A stretch of 64,000 bases of DNA from Lunularia cruciata (Eukaryota > Streptophyta > Marchantiopsida > Lunulariales > Lunulariaceae): assembly GCA_948567375.1 (NCBI GenBank), contig OX419755.1:73350944-73414943 (forward strand). The letters are read 5' to 3'. Below are positions 47,615 through 60,334 of the stretch, piece by piece. Each line of letters begins with the position of its first letter. The first letter of the stretch is position 1. The notes under the pieces are model-generated. The model was not told the origin of the DNA. It did no database searches and worked only from the letters and a program-made list of their open reading frames with translations. A program made the translations under genes and the position numbers.

Positions 47615-47835
47615 CACAATTAAGAGTAACAACTATAACTAAGAGTAATGTTTACAATAAAGAGTAACATCTTCAACTAAGATTATTGTGTACAACAAAG
47701 AAGTAATGTCTTCCACTAAGAGTATTGTGTACAATAAAGAAGTAATGTCTTCCACTAAGAGTAAGGTGTACAACAAAGAATAAGATCTTCAACTAAGAGT
47801 AATGTGTACAATAGAGAGTAATGTCTACAATGAAG
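47615..47835. repeat. Degenerate minisatellite, unit about 41 bp
   Basis: The pattern AAAGAAGTAATGTCTTCCAC TAAGAGTATTGTGTACAAT recurs four to five times with substitutions. Non-coding. Confidence 0.8.
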
Positions 47836-50800
47836 GTTCCTTGTTCAAATAATACTACTAATCTTTCCTTTGGTTGCATCCTTTGTGATCTTGATTAACT
47901 AATCTTGAAGATCTTTAGAAGATTTCTTTGTCTTGGTGTTTGCATCTTCTTCTTTGGTCTTGGTGTTGAAGAGGTCCATGGCTTTGTTGGTGATCATTTC
48001 CACTAAGATAGGTATGTTTGCTATTATGGCCTCCTTTATCTTCTTAAGTTCTTCATGTGTAACCTCTAGCCAAAGAGCAACCTCTTTCATGTATCACTCT
48101 CTTCAAAACTCTAAAAATTGCAAATACATGTAACTTTTGTTGTAGACTTCCAAATGCTACAAATGTGGTGAGAGTGCAAAGCCCTTGCCAAAAGATAAAG
48201 CTCACTTCATTAGACATGTATCCACAAAAATATCAACCCTAAAGTGCACATAGTATAAATCCTTTGGGGTTGAAGACTCTTTGAAGTAGGATCTTCTAAG
48301 GGAAAGACTCTTTGTAGTTGAGTTCTTTGTACCTATCTCCACACATGAAAAGCCTTGAATAGAAAACAAGTAGTAATTTCTTACATTGGCTCTCTCCATG
48401 GTTATTTGTCACCCTCTCACATGTAAACTATTCTCTACCAATCACTCTCCTACATGCAAAACTACCCCCATCAAGTGTTAATTGTCATCTTGAGTGGAAC
48501 AACCCTCAACATCAAATCCCTAGTTGGTGGCATATTCAAATCTTTGTACAACCATCATATTCAAATATCTTTGGTTGCAAAAGTACTTGGACTTATAAGC
48601 AATCAAACCTATGTGCACTTTGGCCTATGAGCACTGTACTTTATTTGTCTCTATTTGGAGTGTCACATACTTTGCATTCTTGCCTAAGCATTCTGACCCG
48701 CTCTATGATACAACTAAGAGTGAAACCCTTAGTAAAGAGATTTCCCTTATAAACAATAACTTACTCTACTTCATCTTTGCAAATAACCATAATTTGATTG
48801 AATGCTTATCAAATGCTAATAGTTGTCTTGAATGTAATGGCCCTTGGTGATAATCTATGACTAAGTTAGTGGTGCATTTAAATTGTGGGTGATGTTTAAG
48901 TATGAATGCCAATGCGGTACTCAACACTTTGGCCTATAAGCACTTGGGATTATCTTACATCCCTTTGAGTATTGTATCATGTTGACTTCTTTGACACAAC
49001 TACAAGTACCACCTAGATACTCGGCCTTGTGATCATTGTGGCATGTAAGCACGCAAGATCTCCTACATCACTTTGAGTGCTTCATTATTATGACTTTTAT
49101 GACATAACTATAAGTTCCACCTCTCTTTTGGGAGAATTCTCCTTGTAGCTACTAACTTCATTATCTTTCTCGAGCAACTAAGCATGATTTGATGGAAAAG
49201 AACAATTTTTATGAAAGGGTGAGTACCACAATTACCTCTAACACCTCATCCTCTAGGACTTGTGGATCTCTACTTCTTTCCAAGGTAACCCTATCATATT
49301 GTAACTCTAGGTGTAGGTCAAGCATTGGTAATTAGTGTGGCCAAATCTATTTTTATGGTCACATTACCTCTAGGTTGGCTGAGGTGCTCCAAAGGTATCA
49401 TGCCTACTACCTTAAGTATAGTCCTTCTTGTGGTGTGGTACACCACAAGTCCAACAAGCAACAATATCACTTGTTGGCTGTTATTGACCCAAAAATGAGG
49501 GTAAGGGTTTAGTGTATTAGGCACTCTACTCATCTTCGTAAGTTCAAGGTTGTCCACTCAACACTCAAAAGCCAACATAATATGGTGTATTTTGTTGCAC
49601 TCTAGAAGAAGTAACTATTGTAGATGATGCGTTCTTACTAGATCCAAAGGTCACCACTCTCTACTCCACCATGTTGAGCTCAATACACTTTGCCAAACCA
49701 AAGACCAATGCCAAATTTGGTGAATTAGCATGTAAGAACATAACATTATGTACCCTAAGTTGTAGTTCCTTGTCCAATATCCTATACCAAAACTTGACAA
49801 CTTATTCCTTAGTAATTCCTTAATGAAACTTATTAGTTAATCTCATACAAGTGTATGCCTTGCATAGGTTCTCTCAAGCTACAAGCTCTTCAGCTTGTCA
49901 ATCCGCACTCCTTGGTAGTTCTGCCTCAAGCATTAGAAGAACTCCACTATGAGGTTAAACCCCAATACTCCACCACCTCATACAACAATATGCTACTCAT
50001 AATAGCACTATCTCCAACTAGGTTCCACCATTAGATACTCAAATGCTATAAGAATTAAAAGTCATGGGTACTACTTGTCAACCTTTAGAAACCAAACCCA
50101 AAGTGATGGCAATGTGGTTTGGAGACCAATATTGTCTCCACGAGTGAATCTTCTCTATGTGTGCTTGCTTGAACTCATGGTAATTATATATACGCAGACC
50201 TTCCAAATGCTAGAACAACCCCTTCCATGCCATAAAGGATATGAATAAAATCAAGTTTTGTATCTACAACATATCACACCAACTATCAAACTCATGGATG
50301 AAATTATTCAACTCAATGATACAGATTGTACCAGAGTAGCACATAAAACCTTTGGAGGCTACATAAATCTCATCCATATCCCATAACAATAGTGTGGACA
50401 CATAATGTGAACTCTCAAAAATTAGGTCAACTCCAATGTCAAACTTGACACTAGAATCAATATCCTCCCTCAATGGGACTTGAGATATTGATTGATATTG
50501 TATATTATTTTGCATAAACCCATTGCATACTATAGAAAAATTCCCATTGGAATCCTTGGAAAACTCTGTCGTGACAATACACCTCAAACACCACAACCAA
50601 AATGACCAAGTGCCAACACCAAGTACTTCCACTAACCAAACACAATCTACTAATGCTACCTAAGTAATTTTAATTGTGGTAACTATACTAGAGGAAAGTG
50701 CAACTTGGAACTTATGATCATGCAATCTTGTGATTTGCAAGTCATTATTTTGTACTTCAGTGGAGAAAAATATAAGTAATTTGATTGATCATCACTCCAA

Positions 50801-52530
50801 TTGCATCATTGAGAGCATATTGGAGCACCAAGGCTCCAAGTATCAAGGTGTCTCATACAAACATGGCACACAAACAAGAAGCATAGAATAGAGGAGGTCC
50901 ACTCACAAGAAGTCCAAAAAATAACCCTCCATCTCCATTACCATTTGACATTTTAAAATAATAAGAATGTTTATCTAGTCTTATGTTACCACAATCACCA
51001 AGAATGAGATTAAATGTCTTCTCTTAGCCAAAGTTACATAGGTATAGATATGAGTTCACTAGTGTATATGATAACAAGTAAGAGCATATCCATTGGCTAA
51101 GGAGACAATTTAGGATCTAGAGGTTTACAATTCAAACCTTACTACATGGATGGCTTGTTTTGATCAACTATAGCCTACAAAATCACTAACTTGGCTAGTC
51201 TCATGCTAGTATGTTGGCCTTTGTAGCCTTTAAACAAGGCTTTTCTTCTTGCAAACCTTACTACATATAATAATTGATGGATGGCTTGTTTTGATCAACT
51301 GTAACAAAAAAAATTCACTAACTTTGCTAGTCTTATGCTAGTATGTTGGCCTTTGCAGCCTTGAAACAAGGCTTTTCTTCTTGCACATCTGATTGATTTG
51401 ATTTTCATAATTTGATAGATTTCCAAATATTGTTGCTATTTGCCAAATCAAACCCTCAACTAAATGAGGCTTTTCTTCTTGCCACTTTGGTTGACCTCCA
51501 AAAATTTAATAGACTTCCAAACCTAGCTGATCTTTGTAATTCAAACCCTCTCTAAATTTGGTTGAACTCTACCAATTTGACAGACCTCCAAATCTGGACA
51601 ATCTCTACCAAATCAGACCTTTCTACTTGCCAATTCAAACTTTCTCTAAATTTGATCCACCTCCACTAAATCAGATCATAACTTAGATGTTTAAGAAGGT
51701 GGATATTTCCAAAGTTGGCCAATTTGAACTCCTTCACCAAATGTGGCCAATGTCTCCGATGCAATAGTTAGTGACCTTCAAATCTCTAACTAGAGAGGAT
51801 GAGTTCTTTAATTTGACTCCAACTTTTATTTGGCCTAAATTTATGAGTCCAAATCACCAATTTCTTGTTCACTTTCTTGTTCTCAAATCAACCTTTCTCA
51901 TCCACCAAATTGGGAATCCACTCCTCAAATCAACTTGAATTTCACACTTGGATCAAGAAAATTAAGTAGCACTTCCGTATATGATTATCCCACTATTAAT
52001 TGTCTAACAAAATAAGTAGTTTTTTCACATACTGTCATCCAAATTATCAATAAATTTACAAAATCAAGCAACCATAGATCATATTATGCTTGGAGATATC
52101 ACCAACGCCCATAATTCCTACATTCAGTTTCACGACTCACTTCTTCTATGTAATTAAATAATCAAAAATAAAAAATAAAATCTCAACACTCAATAATCTC
52201 TACCAAAATGTATTGATAACAACGTCAAGCCGCATCCACTTTAGGTAAGAGAATCCAAATTTCACTGATTTGCCTTTATCCACCATAACCAAGAGCTCAA
52301 AGACTCAACATAGAAGAAGTGAGCTCTCTAGAGCTACACTTTGAAATATGCCACACATGGAGAGACTTAGATGTTCACCACTAATGACACATCCAACAAT
52401 GCAAATTGTAGCTCTAATGGCCAAATTAGAAACCCTAATGTAATAGATGGCTGCTACAAAATAACCTATGATAATTCTATAATGTATGGTGTCAACAATT
52501 ATGTATGTTGTGTTACAATGTATATTTGAA
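47836..52530 (-). mobile_element. Decayed Gypsy element, copy D (gag part)
   Basis: On the minus strand near 49419-49460 the frame reads CWTCGVPHHKKDY, a zinc knuckle CX2CX4HX4C whose last Cys is now Tyr, as in Gypsy gag. The right end (52140-52530) matches the LTR-like segment at 26210-26570, linking this element to the A/B family. No reverse transcriptase was recognised in this copy. Very decayed. Confidence 0.5.
51145..51385. repeat. Direct duplication, unit about 110 bp
   Basis: GGATGGCTTGTTTTGATCAA ... GCTAGTATGTTGGCCTTTG ... AACAAGGCTTTTCTTCTTGC occurs twice (about 51145-51259 and 51277-51381). Confidence 0.88.
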
Positions 52531-52569
52531 TAACAAAAAAGTTCAAATTTAATATTTATTTAAAATTAT

Positions 52570-52880
52570 TTTTATATGGGATATAGTAGGAAATGCATAT
52601 ATTTATTATTTATAGTCTTGTCAAATTTAATAAGGTATGAATTGTATGTGATAGAATTTTGTAGCAAATGTGTATATTTGTTATAGATGGTTTTAGAGAC
52701 TTATTAAATATTCATTTTCTCATATATGGGATTTTGCAGGAAATACATTTATTTGTTATTTATAGTCTCATACAATTTAATTTAATAGGGTGTGAAGGGT
52801 ATGTGACCGACTTTTGTAGCAAATGAGTATATTTGTTATAGATGGTCTCGTAAATTTTGATAAGGTGGTGGGAGGCAAGT
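52570..52880. repeat. Two diverged copies of a repeat of about 160 bp
   Basis: TATATGGGAT...GCAGGAAAT(A/G)CAT...TTATTTATAGTCT...TTTTGTAGCAAATG(T/A)GTATATTTGTTATAGATGGT occurs twice, starting near 52575 and 52724. Confidence 0.8.
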
Positions 52881-54700
52881 CCACTGTAAATTTATGAGAT
52901 AAATTCAATTCAGTTTTGTATATTTGCTTTTGGAATTTGTTTCAATTCTTCAATAGTTATTTAATCTAATTTTCTGAAAACTTTTATAGGTTCATTCAAT
53001 CGGGCAGAAGATTATCTTCGCAATATATTATGTTAATAGTTATAGAGATCACTCCTTCTCCTTAACGATTTCAATTTCGAATCTGAAACCCCTATTATCT
53101 CTTGTCTAGGGTTGTAAGGCATTATGGTATAAGGACCTTGTTCATAAGGATTACGCTTTTCGTGGATCTTTGATCATTAAACGAATAAATCTCTCTTATA
53201 TTAAAAGAAAGAATAACTGTATACTGTCTTGAAAACAGTTCCAACTACATAGACAGTAGGAATCCTACATATAATGCACTCGAGATTTTCAAAGATTTCT
53301 TGCTGGTTACAAATTGAATACGGTTCATATACATCTGCACGTGGAAATTATTATCAATCTGATCGCATGCCTAGTATTGTACTGTGTTTATTCTTCTTTT
53401 GATTTCTTGCTGTTCCTAACCCGTAAGTAACCTAATCACTATTCAGCTTTTATGCATGTTTTATAGTTATTTAAATTACAATATGGGACAGGGTGGACTT
53501 TGGTGGTAAAGGTTCCAAGTCGTGTCAATTTGTTTCATCTTCAAAAAGTCGTTGGATCAATCCTTGCACTAACGTGTTCTTATTGAGTCGACTATAATAG
53601 TTTAAATAAAGATCACAAACCTTGTAAAATGAGCCAGGTTCAATTTGTCGTGAACCTGGCTCTTGTTTTTATTCAATTTGCTTCTTCTCTATTTTACGGC
53701 AGTGACCTTTTTGGGTTTTTCCCCAAAATGTGAACCACTCGTATCTCACGGTTTAGTATAAAATATCCATCTTTTTAAGATTGGTTTCTTACCGTGCGTT
53801 TCAGATTCCTATGCTATACCGTTTACTGTAACTAAGAGTTGTCAAGATTTGTATGACCTTGCAAGCGTAACTTAAGATTCTTGATTTTACATGTGAGAAG
53901 GCTTAAATTGGATAATAAACTCATTAATTTCGTACTTGTTATCACCTCATGGGCAGAACACATTTATTTGCTAGTATCAGATGTCCCAAATAACCTCCAG
54001 ACGATATTGATCTTTCATCATAAGTTGGAATTTTATTATTCCTTAGACTAAAGTCTTTGACATTCACCTCCTTTGTTATTACTTCATCAGCTGTTAAACA
54101 TGTGTCAAATGCTATAAACTATCATCTATAATCTCTCCAAAACGATAGTGTTTTATGTCCTTATATACTGATATAGCCAGATGTTGATAAACATGTCACT
54201 ATTCTTAGTTTTGATAACTGGCTACAAACATGCGTACATTCAGGTGAGTTGAATTACACAAGCTACAATTATAGTCAAAGAACAGCGAATCATTACAAAT
54301 ATAATTGCAATCATTACCATATCAATTTCTGATTATAAAGGGATCATGAAGAAAGGAATAAGACGAACGACGTATAGCAGAGGTTAAAGACAGCTTCGAG
54401 AAGAGACTTATATCGAAGCCACAACGAACTTTAAATATTAGAATTCGCAAGTCATATAATGCTACATCATTTAGAGAAGCATCCCATGAAATGTGTTGTA
54501 TATGTAAGATAATTATGTAAACCCTCGATACCCATCTGTAAATTTGACCTCAAACCTAGATAAGTCGATTCTCACGTCTTGTGATCGATGGGAGTTCAGA
54601 CGAAACGTAGAATGGAAAGAAAGAAAGAAAGAAAAGGAAAGTCAGTCAGCTCCAACTTAGCAGGAGTTACTGAGCGCCCACTCTTTGTTTAGCAGCGGAT
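52881..54700. other. Intergenic DNA, no gene
   Basis: AT-rich, no transposon motif or ORF of note, apart from a perfect hairpin at 53631-53662 (listed separately). Composition rises to gene-like from about 54600. Confidence 0.45.
53631..53662 (+). other. Perfect 12-bp hairpin followed by a T-rich run
   Basis: GAGCCAGGTTCA, an 8-nt loop, then its exact complement TGAACCTGGCTC, preceded by AAAAT and followed by TTGTTTTTATT. The shape is like an intrinsic terminator or an RNA-stability hairpin, but the setting is nuclear plant DNA. No flanking gene explains it. It could be a fragment of organelle or other foreign DNA, or coincidence. Confidence 0.6.
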
Positions 54701-56286
54701 CAATTTAGCTGTAACTAACTAACTAGAGCCTAGCAGTTTGTCTGCTGCCTGCCTGTATCTCCCCTCCCCTCTCCTGAAGTATTTTAACCAAGACAGACAG
54801 ACAGATTCCGTAGAGAGAGGGAAGGAAGGAGATGGAGGAAATGTAGTGTAATGTGAAGGAAAGAAGTGGTAGTATGAAACAACATGTCTGTCTGTTCTTT
54901 TGGCTTGATTGATGCCCCACTGTTCAGCCTGCCTTGCTTGTGGTATGTGATCTGGAGTAAGTGAGAGAGTGAGTACGTAAGTGCTGTACTCGTCGCGTTG
55001 TTTTTCTCCAACATTGTGTCATTCCTTCCTCTTCCTCCGCATCTATTGCCACGCTGCCTCCCTCCTCGTGCGTGTGCAGAGCACAGCCTTCCCACCTCTC
55101 TCTTATGCAGTACGACGATTGATGCACTGTGCTGCTTTCTTCCTTTCGTTCGGAGTACCGGTACTCTCCTTTTATCTCCTTGGGCTCTTCTATTTGTTCC
55201 CGATGTTTCCTCCTGGCTCCATCCCGTTGTGACTGCCACTTTCTCCTCGCCTAGGTCAGTGACGCACACTTTCGCGAACGCGGCTTACTGTGGTTGTCCA
55301 TCGCAGGGGTTGATGTTTTGATTGAGTTCGGAGCAGGCAAGAGGACAGTCAAGTCAAGAGGTTTTTGCCAGCAGGTGTCTATGAGGCGTTGGAATTGATT
55401 GAGACATATTATCCCTCTCGAGATATTCGTCCATTTGCTCTTGGAGAGGGAGACGTGGAATAAGGAAATTGTCACGGAGGATCTGTTGTAGGTGGAAGGT
55501 AGATTAGTTCAACCTGCGGGTATTGTGCTCAAATTTGGAGCTGTTTTGAGAGATGAGAAAGAGCGTGGTAATGTGGCTGATTACAGGGCTGAGTATGGCT
55601 TTCGTGCCGGGAGAGTTAAACTAGTGAGTACATTGGTTGGACTGGTGAGCTTCTGATTATGGAGTAGCGAGCATACATTGAAGGATGACTGTCTATAGTG
55701 ATGATTCGCTTAACCTGTCGGGTCAGCTCCAGATTCAAGCTCATAGGCTCCGCAGTTTTGTGGATGTGTGAAAGATCATGAGGGTAAGAGAACAGGGCAG
55801 ATGCGCGTAGTCGGAGTTAGTTTGGGATTAAGGACGCCATTCGTTTTCAGTTGAGCAAAAAGAAACTCATGAATTCGTCCCAGACGACCAGGTCTGCTCA
55901 CATATGGAGGACAAGGTTTATCAGTGCCTAACTTTCGTTCGATTTACGAAGAAAATTTCCGTCTAAAGTTCATCAAGCTCACTGCTAGTATTGGGACAAG
56001 AGAGGATGACGTGAAGAGAAAGGAGAGCTAACCATAATTGCCACCGCATGCTACCTGAAGAGAATGCTCACGCCAATTGCTCGCAAAGTGTGCGCCATTG
56101 GAAACTCCTGCTCACAGAATTTTTTGTTAGGCAAGAATATGCAAGAAATCGAGATTGAGGTTATTTCGAAGGCACGAAATGCGGGATCTCACGGAGAAAG
56201 TGGGAAAGATCGAGGTCAATTTGTACACTTCATTATGTATACAAACGAGATCTCATTCTCTTAGCCCCTAATAGCAAGGGGCAATT
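54701..56286 (+). promoter_or_regulatory. Upstream region and probable leader of the VPS50 gene
   Basis: Gene-like composition, purine/pyrimidine-rich tracts near 54617-54645 (GAAA repeats) and 54720-54860, and no ORF with a recognisable domain. The longest ORFs here (for example 161 codons antisense, 54784-55269) are low-complexity. An in-frame TAG at 56272-56274 makes 56287 the first in-frame ATG. No TATA box or transcription start can be fixed. Confidence 0.4.
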
Positions 56287-59200
56287 ATGGAAGATATTTA
56301 CAAAGTAGGTGAGAAATGGCTGAAAACAGCAGTGGATACTACTTCCACGATCGCCTCTACTACCTCCGCGATCGTAGCGACATCATCTGCAAGAGCATTG
56401 GGAATTATTGGCTCAACATCCGGGCGGCCGGAGGTATTTAATCTTCCGCTTTCTGTAGACCGGTGCGACGTATTTAATTTTTCGTAGTCTTGTGAAAGAC
56501 TTGGCCACCAAGTTCCGGAATCTTTGAATCAGACATGCCGCAATTACTTGCAGTTTGGCCAACTGTTCCATACTCAGCATAATTTTAATCATTTATCACC
56601 AATTCACAACCTTACCCTTTCAGCCTCAAGCAATGCTTATATAATGAGATTTTCCACAGGGGAACTGAGCAATCTGAGTTTGAAGGTATTGTTATCTAAC
56701 TAAATCGAAGTGAAATAAAGCTTTCCATTCTACCCATTCCTCATTTTGGTTTCGACACTTTGTTCAGGTTCCAGCTCGAGCTGCTGCAGCCGCTGCCGTA
56801 GCTCGGAAAATTGCAGCACTTCCTCCCCACGAACGGCTTTCTTTGCCTTCTTCGTCAGCAGGAGTTCTAAATGTGTATGGCAGTAGAAGGCCTCGTGGTG
56901 AACCTGCTGTAGAGTTGGAAGAAGGTTTTCATGATGAGGTACTGCTCAAATCTAGTTCTTGTATTACTATGTTGAATTTACTCTCTCAGAAAAGTGTCAC
57001 CTGCAGCTATTCCACAGTGCCTTCTGTGTGGACCAGTTAAGGGGTCTGCCTAGCCTTTCCAATTCCTGTTTCCAATTTTTCCCTGAGGACAGTCGGTCCC
57101 TCGGTTTCAGTGAGATTGCTAATGTATGGGATTTATGACCGTAGTTATTAATCTCTAAATTAGCTGGTGATGACAATTTCATGTCTGGGTTCAACTATCT
57201 CCTGCTTATAATGGGTGTTTGAGGTGTGTCGTGTTTGACGTGGACTATGGAACTCGTTGTGTAACGCAATTTGGTTGTTCTACGATGACAGGGCTTTGAT
57301 CCTGTTAGGCACATGCTCGAGCAGCTCCCTGAGGATTCAAATGAGATGACCCAACAATATTTTGACACAAAAGTACACAACTGGTGACCTCATCTTATTC
57401 AATATTTCCAAAGTATTGCGTGATCAAGAAAGTAGAGTAGGCGTTTCTTCGTACATTAGTTTTTCTCTCAGGTTTTGCGGTTCAAAACCTGGGCAAAATC
57501 TATCAGTTCTAGAAAATTCATCATTGTATACACACGTCGTTGTACTCAGATGTATTTAAAAGAATATTTTCGCTACATATCTTTGGGCCATTATGAACTG
57601 ACTTCAATTATGCCATTGCAATTATACCAGCATTGCGAAGACATGCCATGACCTCATGCGCTTTATAATTTCTTTTCCTTTCTTGTTTTCTGGGAAACGT
57701 GTTTATACAAGTGCCATTTGCACTTGGAACCACGGCTTTATGGACATACTTGTCGTATATTGCACACAGGAGTTGACAAGGTGAATTATTCCGTGGTTAT
57801 TCTTTCAGGTTGGGGGAAGATTGCTGCAACTAGACGTTGTTACAGAGAATCTATCCAAGCAAGTGATGGAGAACCACGACGAGATGGGTGAGCTGATCCG
57901 AAGAAGCGTCGCTTAATACTCTGTGCTCATAGATACCCACATCTCAAGCTCAGTCCTATAATGATGGACGTCTTGTATAAGTGCGATGTGTCGTGCTCAA
58001 GCTTGGGATCAGGACTCATAATTCATCAATGTGTTGTGTTATGAGTGTACAAGACGTAGGGATTACCCTAGTGATGTGTTCTCGCCCGTCTCAGCTGCTA
58101 AAGTACTTCGAGGTTCTTCTATAGGTGAAGGCAATGTTGTTGTTTGTGCACCATATGGTAACAAAGTCATATTCCAACTACTCACGGAGAGTATGGGGGA
58201 CTCTCTGTGTTTTCTTTTCGCAGTGCAGGGGATGCAGCTCGTAACTGAACTGGACAGAGATCTCCAGCTCACTAGTATCATCTGTAAGGTAATTTGGATA
58301 GAAGTATTACTGCAATAAAAATGCCGTCAGATAGTTACGGAGATGGCATCATGGATTGGTTAGCAAGGCTGAGCTTATCACTGCCCTGCTGCATATAGGC
58401 ATGTTAAGACGTCTGTCGTCTCGCTGACGAAATGAAATGCCCATGTTATGCCAAAGAATGGACGCAGATTTCTATCCATGGCAACGCGGGAGGTTTCACA
58501 GAACCTTCTGGTCGCTGCGAATGTGAGGAAGAAGCAAGTATTGTTGGTAAGTTAAATTTTTTCCCTCGAGTGAAGTCTCTTCGAGATCAAGTTAACTTGT
58601 TTTGCACATCTGACGGGTCTTTCACTACCGTTGTCTGGTTCTAAGGACCTACTTCCGGTATTGGAGAGGATTCAACTGGCTATGGAAACTAAGTCCCATT
58701 TGGACACCACCCTTGAGGAGGGGGACTATGGCAAGGTCGGTACATTTCAGCGCAAAAAACTTTGTCCTATTCTACTGAACTTTCTTTTTTAGACGGTATG
58801 ACTTCTTTTATCCATCCTACACGGGAGAAATTCAAGCTGCACCTAGCCTACGAGGTGTGACGTATGACTTGGTTATGGATGGTTATTGTGCACCGATGTC
58901 TAAACTATGCTGACGGCGGTTATCAAACTGGGTTGTTTACAACGGGTTCTGTATTCCACTACAAACTATGCTCAAGGGTGGCACCATAACAAAGTGTTGG
59001 TCTACAGGCACTGCAACTTTGCTTGGAGTGCTTATTGCTTCTCGAGGACTGTTCAGAATTGAAAGCTGTGGTGGATGTGAACCGCACGATTGAGGTGTGA
59101 CACTGGTTGAACTCAAAGTTGAATTTGATATTGATATTCTGCTCATGATGGATTGCCAGCACTTGTTCGTAATGCAGTTGCTAGACAGTTTGAAAATAAG

Positions 59201-60334
59201 GCAATCAAATCACACGTTCAAATTCACAAACTGACAGAGGACCATTTGACCTAATTGTGATTTGGAAATTTTGATGACTTCCCGTGATGATTTGAGCTAG
59301 TACCGATCGTCAGTGGACATTCTCAGCAAGTGAACTCAACGTTACTAGAGTTTATAGCTAATTTTAGTGAAATATAAGATGCTTCTTTCTTTTGGTACAA
59401 ATATCAATGAACATCACGCCGGTGAACTGGCAAAGACGTCTAAAGACACACATTCTGTACCTTGTATGAACCCTCAGGACTGGCTTCACAAAACCGTGGA
59501 CAAAGTAGATAAGGTGCTTCTGGGACTCTGCAACAAGTTCGAGGCAGATAAATACGCAACAGTACGTATACTTATCTCAGAACACCATATGAGTGCTAGT
59601 AAAATGTGAGTTGTAATATGAGAGGTCCTAAGAAGTTACAGAAACATGTCTTTCCTAGAACTTATCTGAAGATATCCTGTAGAATAAAATCCAGTCCTCT
59701 CTCGACTCGCTCTCGTCTCCTAATATCCTGTTGCATTACAATGTTACTCTTGGAGACGTCTCAGAAGAAACACCATCCACTCCGTTCCGGCATTGCTCCA
59801 CTCCTCCAGTCCTCAACTAATTCCCTCCCTATTATTTTGCACTCGCTCTTTTCCTGCTTCGTGGTTCATTCTTGACTTTCACTCTCCAATGTTGCTGCCC
59901 GACTCCAGACTGTAGCTCATTTTCCTCGTGCACGCGGTGCTCATAGGTGGTCAATTGCCCAATGTATTATATTTCTCGCATTCTGTTGCATAGCCGGTAC
60001 CAAATACACATTGTTTGCTAATTCTTTATATATAGAGTTATATATGTTGTTTTTGATATGCTGCAATTATGCCTTTGCTTCAGGTTACATTCGATACGTT
60101 CCCCCAACATGTGTCATGTTCTTGAGCTCTGCCAGGAGATTCATTACAGTTCCATCTTAGATGTTGTGCCCTGATGTTTCTCGATGTATTTTTTAACACT
60201 GTGCTTGGATGCAGGTTCTAGTGGCGTACGTTGTACTAGATGACATTCCTGGACTTGCAGAAAAGGCGCAGACATACTATGCACAAATTGTGGTCTCTGA
60301 AACGCATGCCATCATCAGAAATTTGGTGTTTGAG
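56287..60334 (+). CDS. VPS50: Syndetin/VPS50, EARP tethering-complex subunit, N-terminal third (continues past window)
   Basis: VPS50 with VPS51-53 forms EARP, a tether returning cargo from endosomes to the plasma membrane. Exons seen: 56287-56433, 56768-56938, 57292-57372, 57809-57887, 58224-58288, 58457-58546, 58646-58735, 59008-59094, 59478-59561, 60215-60334. All phases agree, giving 338 codons without a stop. Exon 1 has KVGEK. Exon 2 has ARAAAAAAVARKIAALPPHE and LSLPSSS, very like plant syndetins (annotated as DUF2451 proteins). Later motifs: FDPVRHMLEQLP, LSKQVMENHDEMVQGMQLVT, LTSIICKNGRRFL, VRKKQVLLDLLPVLE, DWLHKTVDKVDKVLLGLCNK and IPGLAEKAQTYYAQIVVSET. This is the Vps54_N-like coiled-coil domain; the C-terminal domain lies beyond the window. 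VPS54 was considered, but the Ala-rich N-terminus and the AEK...ETH block favour VPS50. No exon 11 found up to 64000. Confidence 0.88.

Noticed and set aside
47615-47835. Regular spacing suggesting a CRISPR-like array
   Set aside because: Degenerate minisatellite with no constant repeat and no distinct spacers, in a eukaryotic setting.
53631-53662. Hairpin as a tRNA or miRNA precursor
   Set aside because: The stem is only 12 bp with no cloverleaf and is too short for a plant miRNA precursor.
54784-55269. 161-codon antisense ORF upstream of VPS50
   Set aside because: Low-complexity, no domain, lies in the purine/pyrimidine-rich leader region. Probably a chance ORF.
56287-60334. VPS54 as the identity of the tether gene
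   Set aside because: The Ala-rich N-terminus with PPHERLSLPSSS and the GLAEKAQ...SETH block match plant syndetin (VPS50) better than VPS54. A full-length sequence would settle it.
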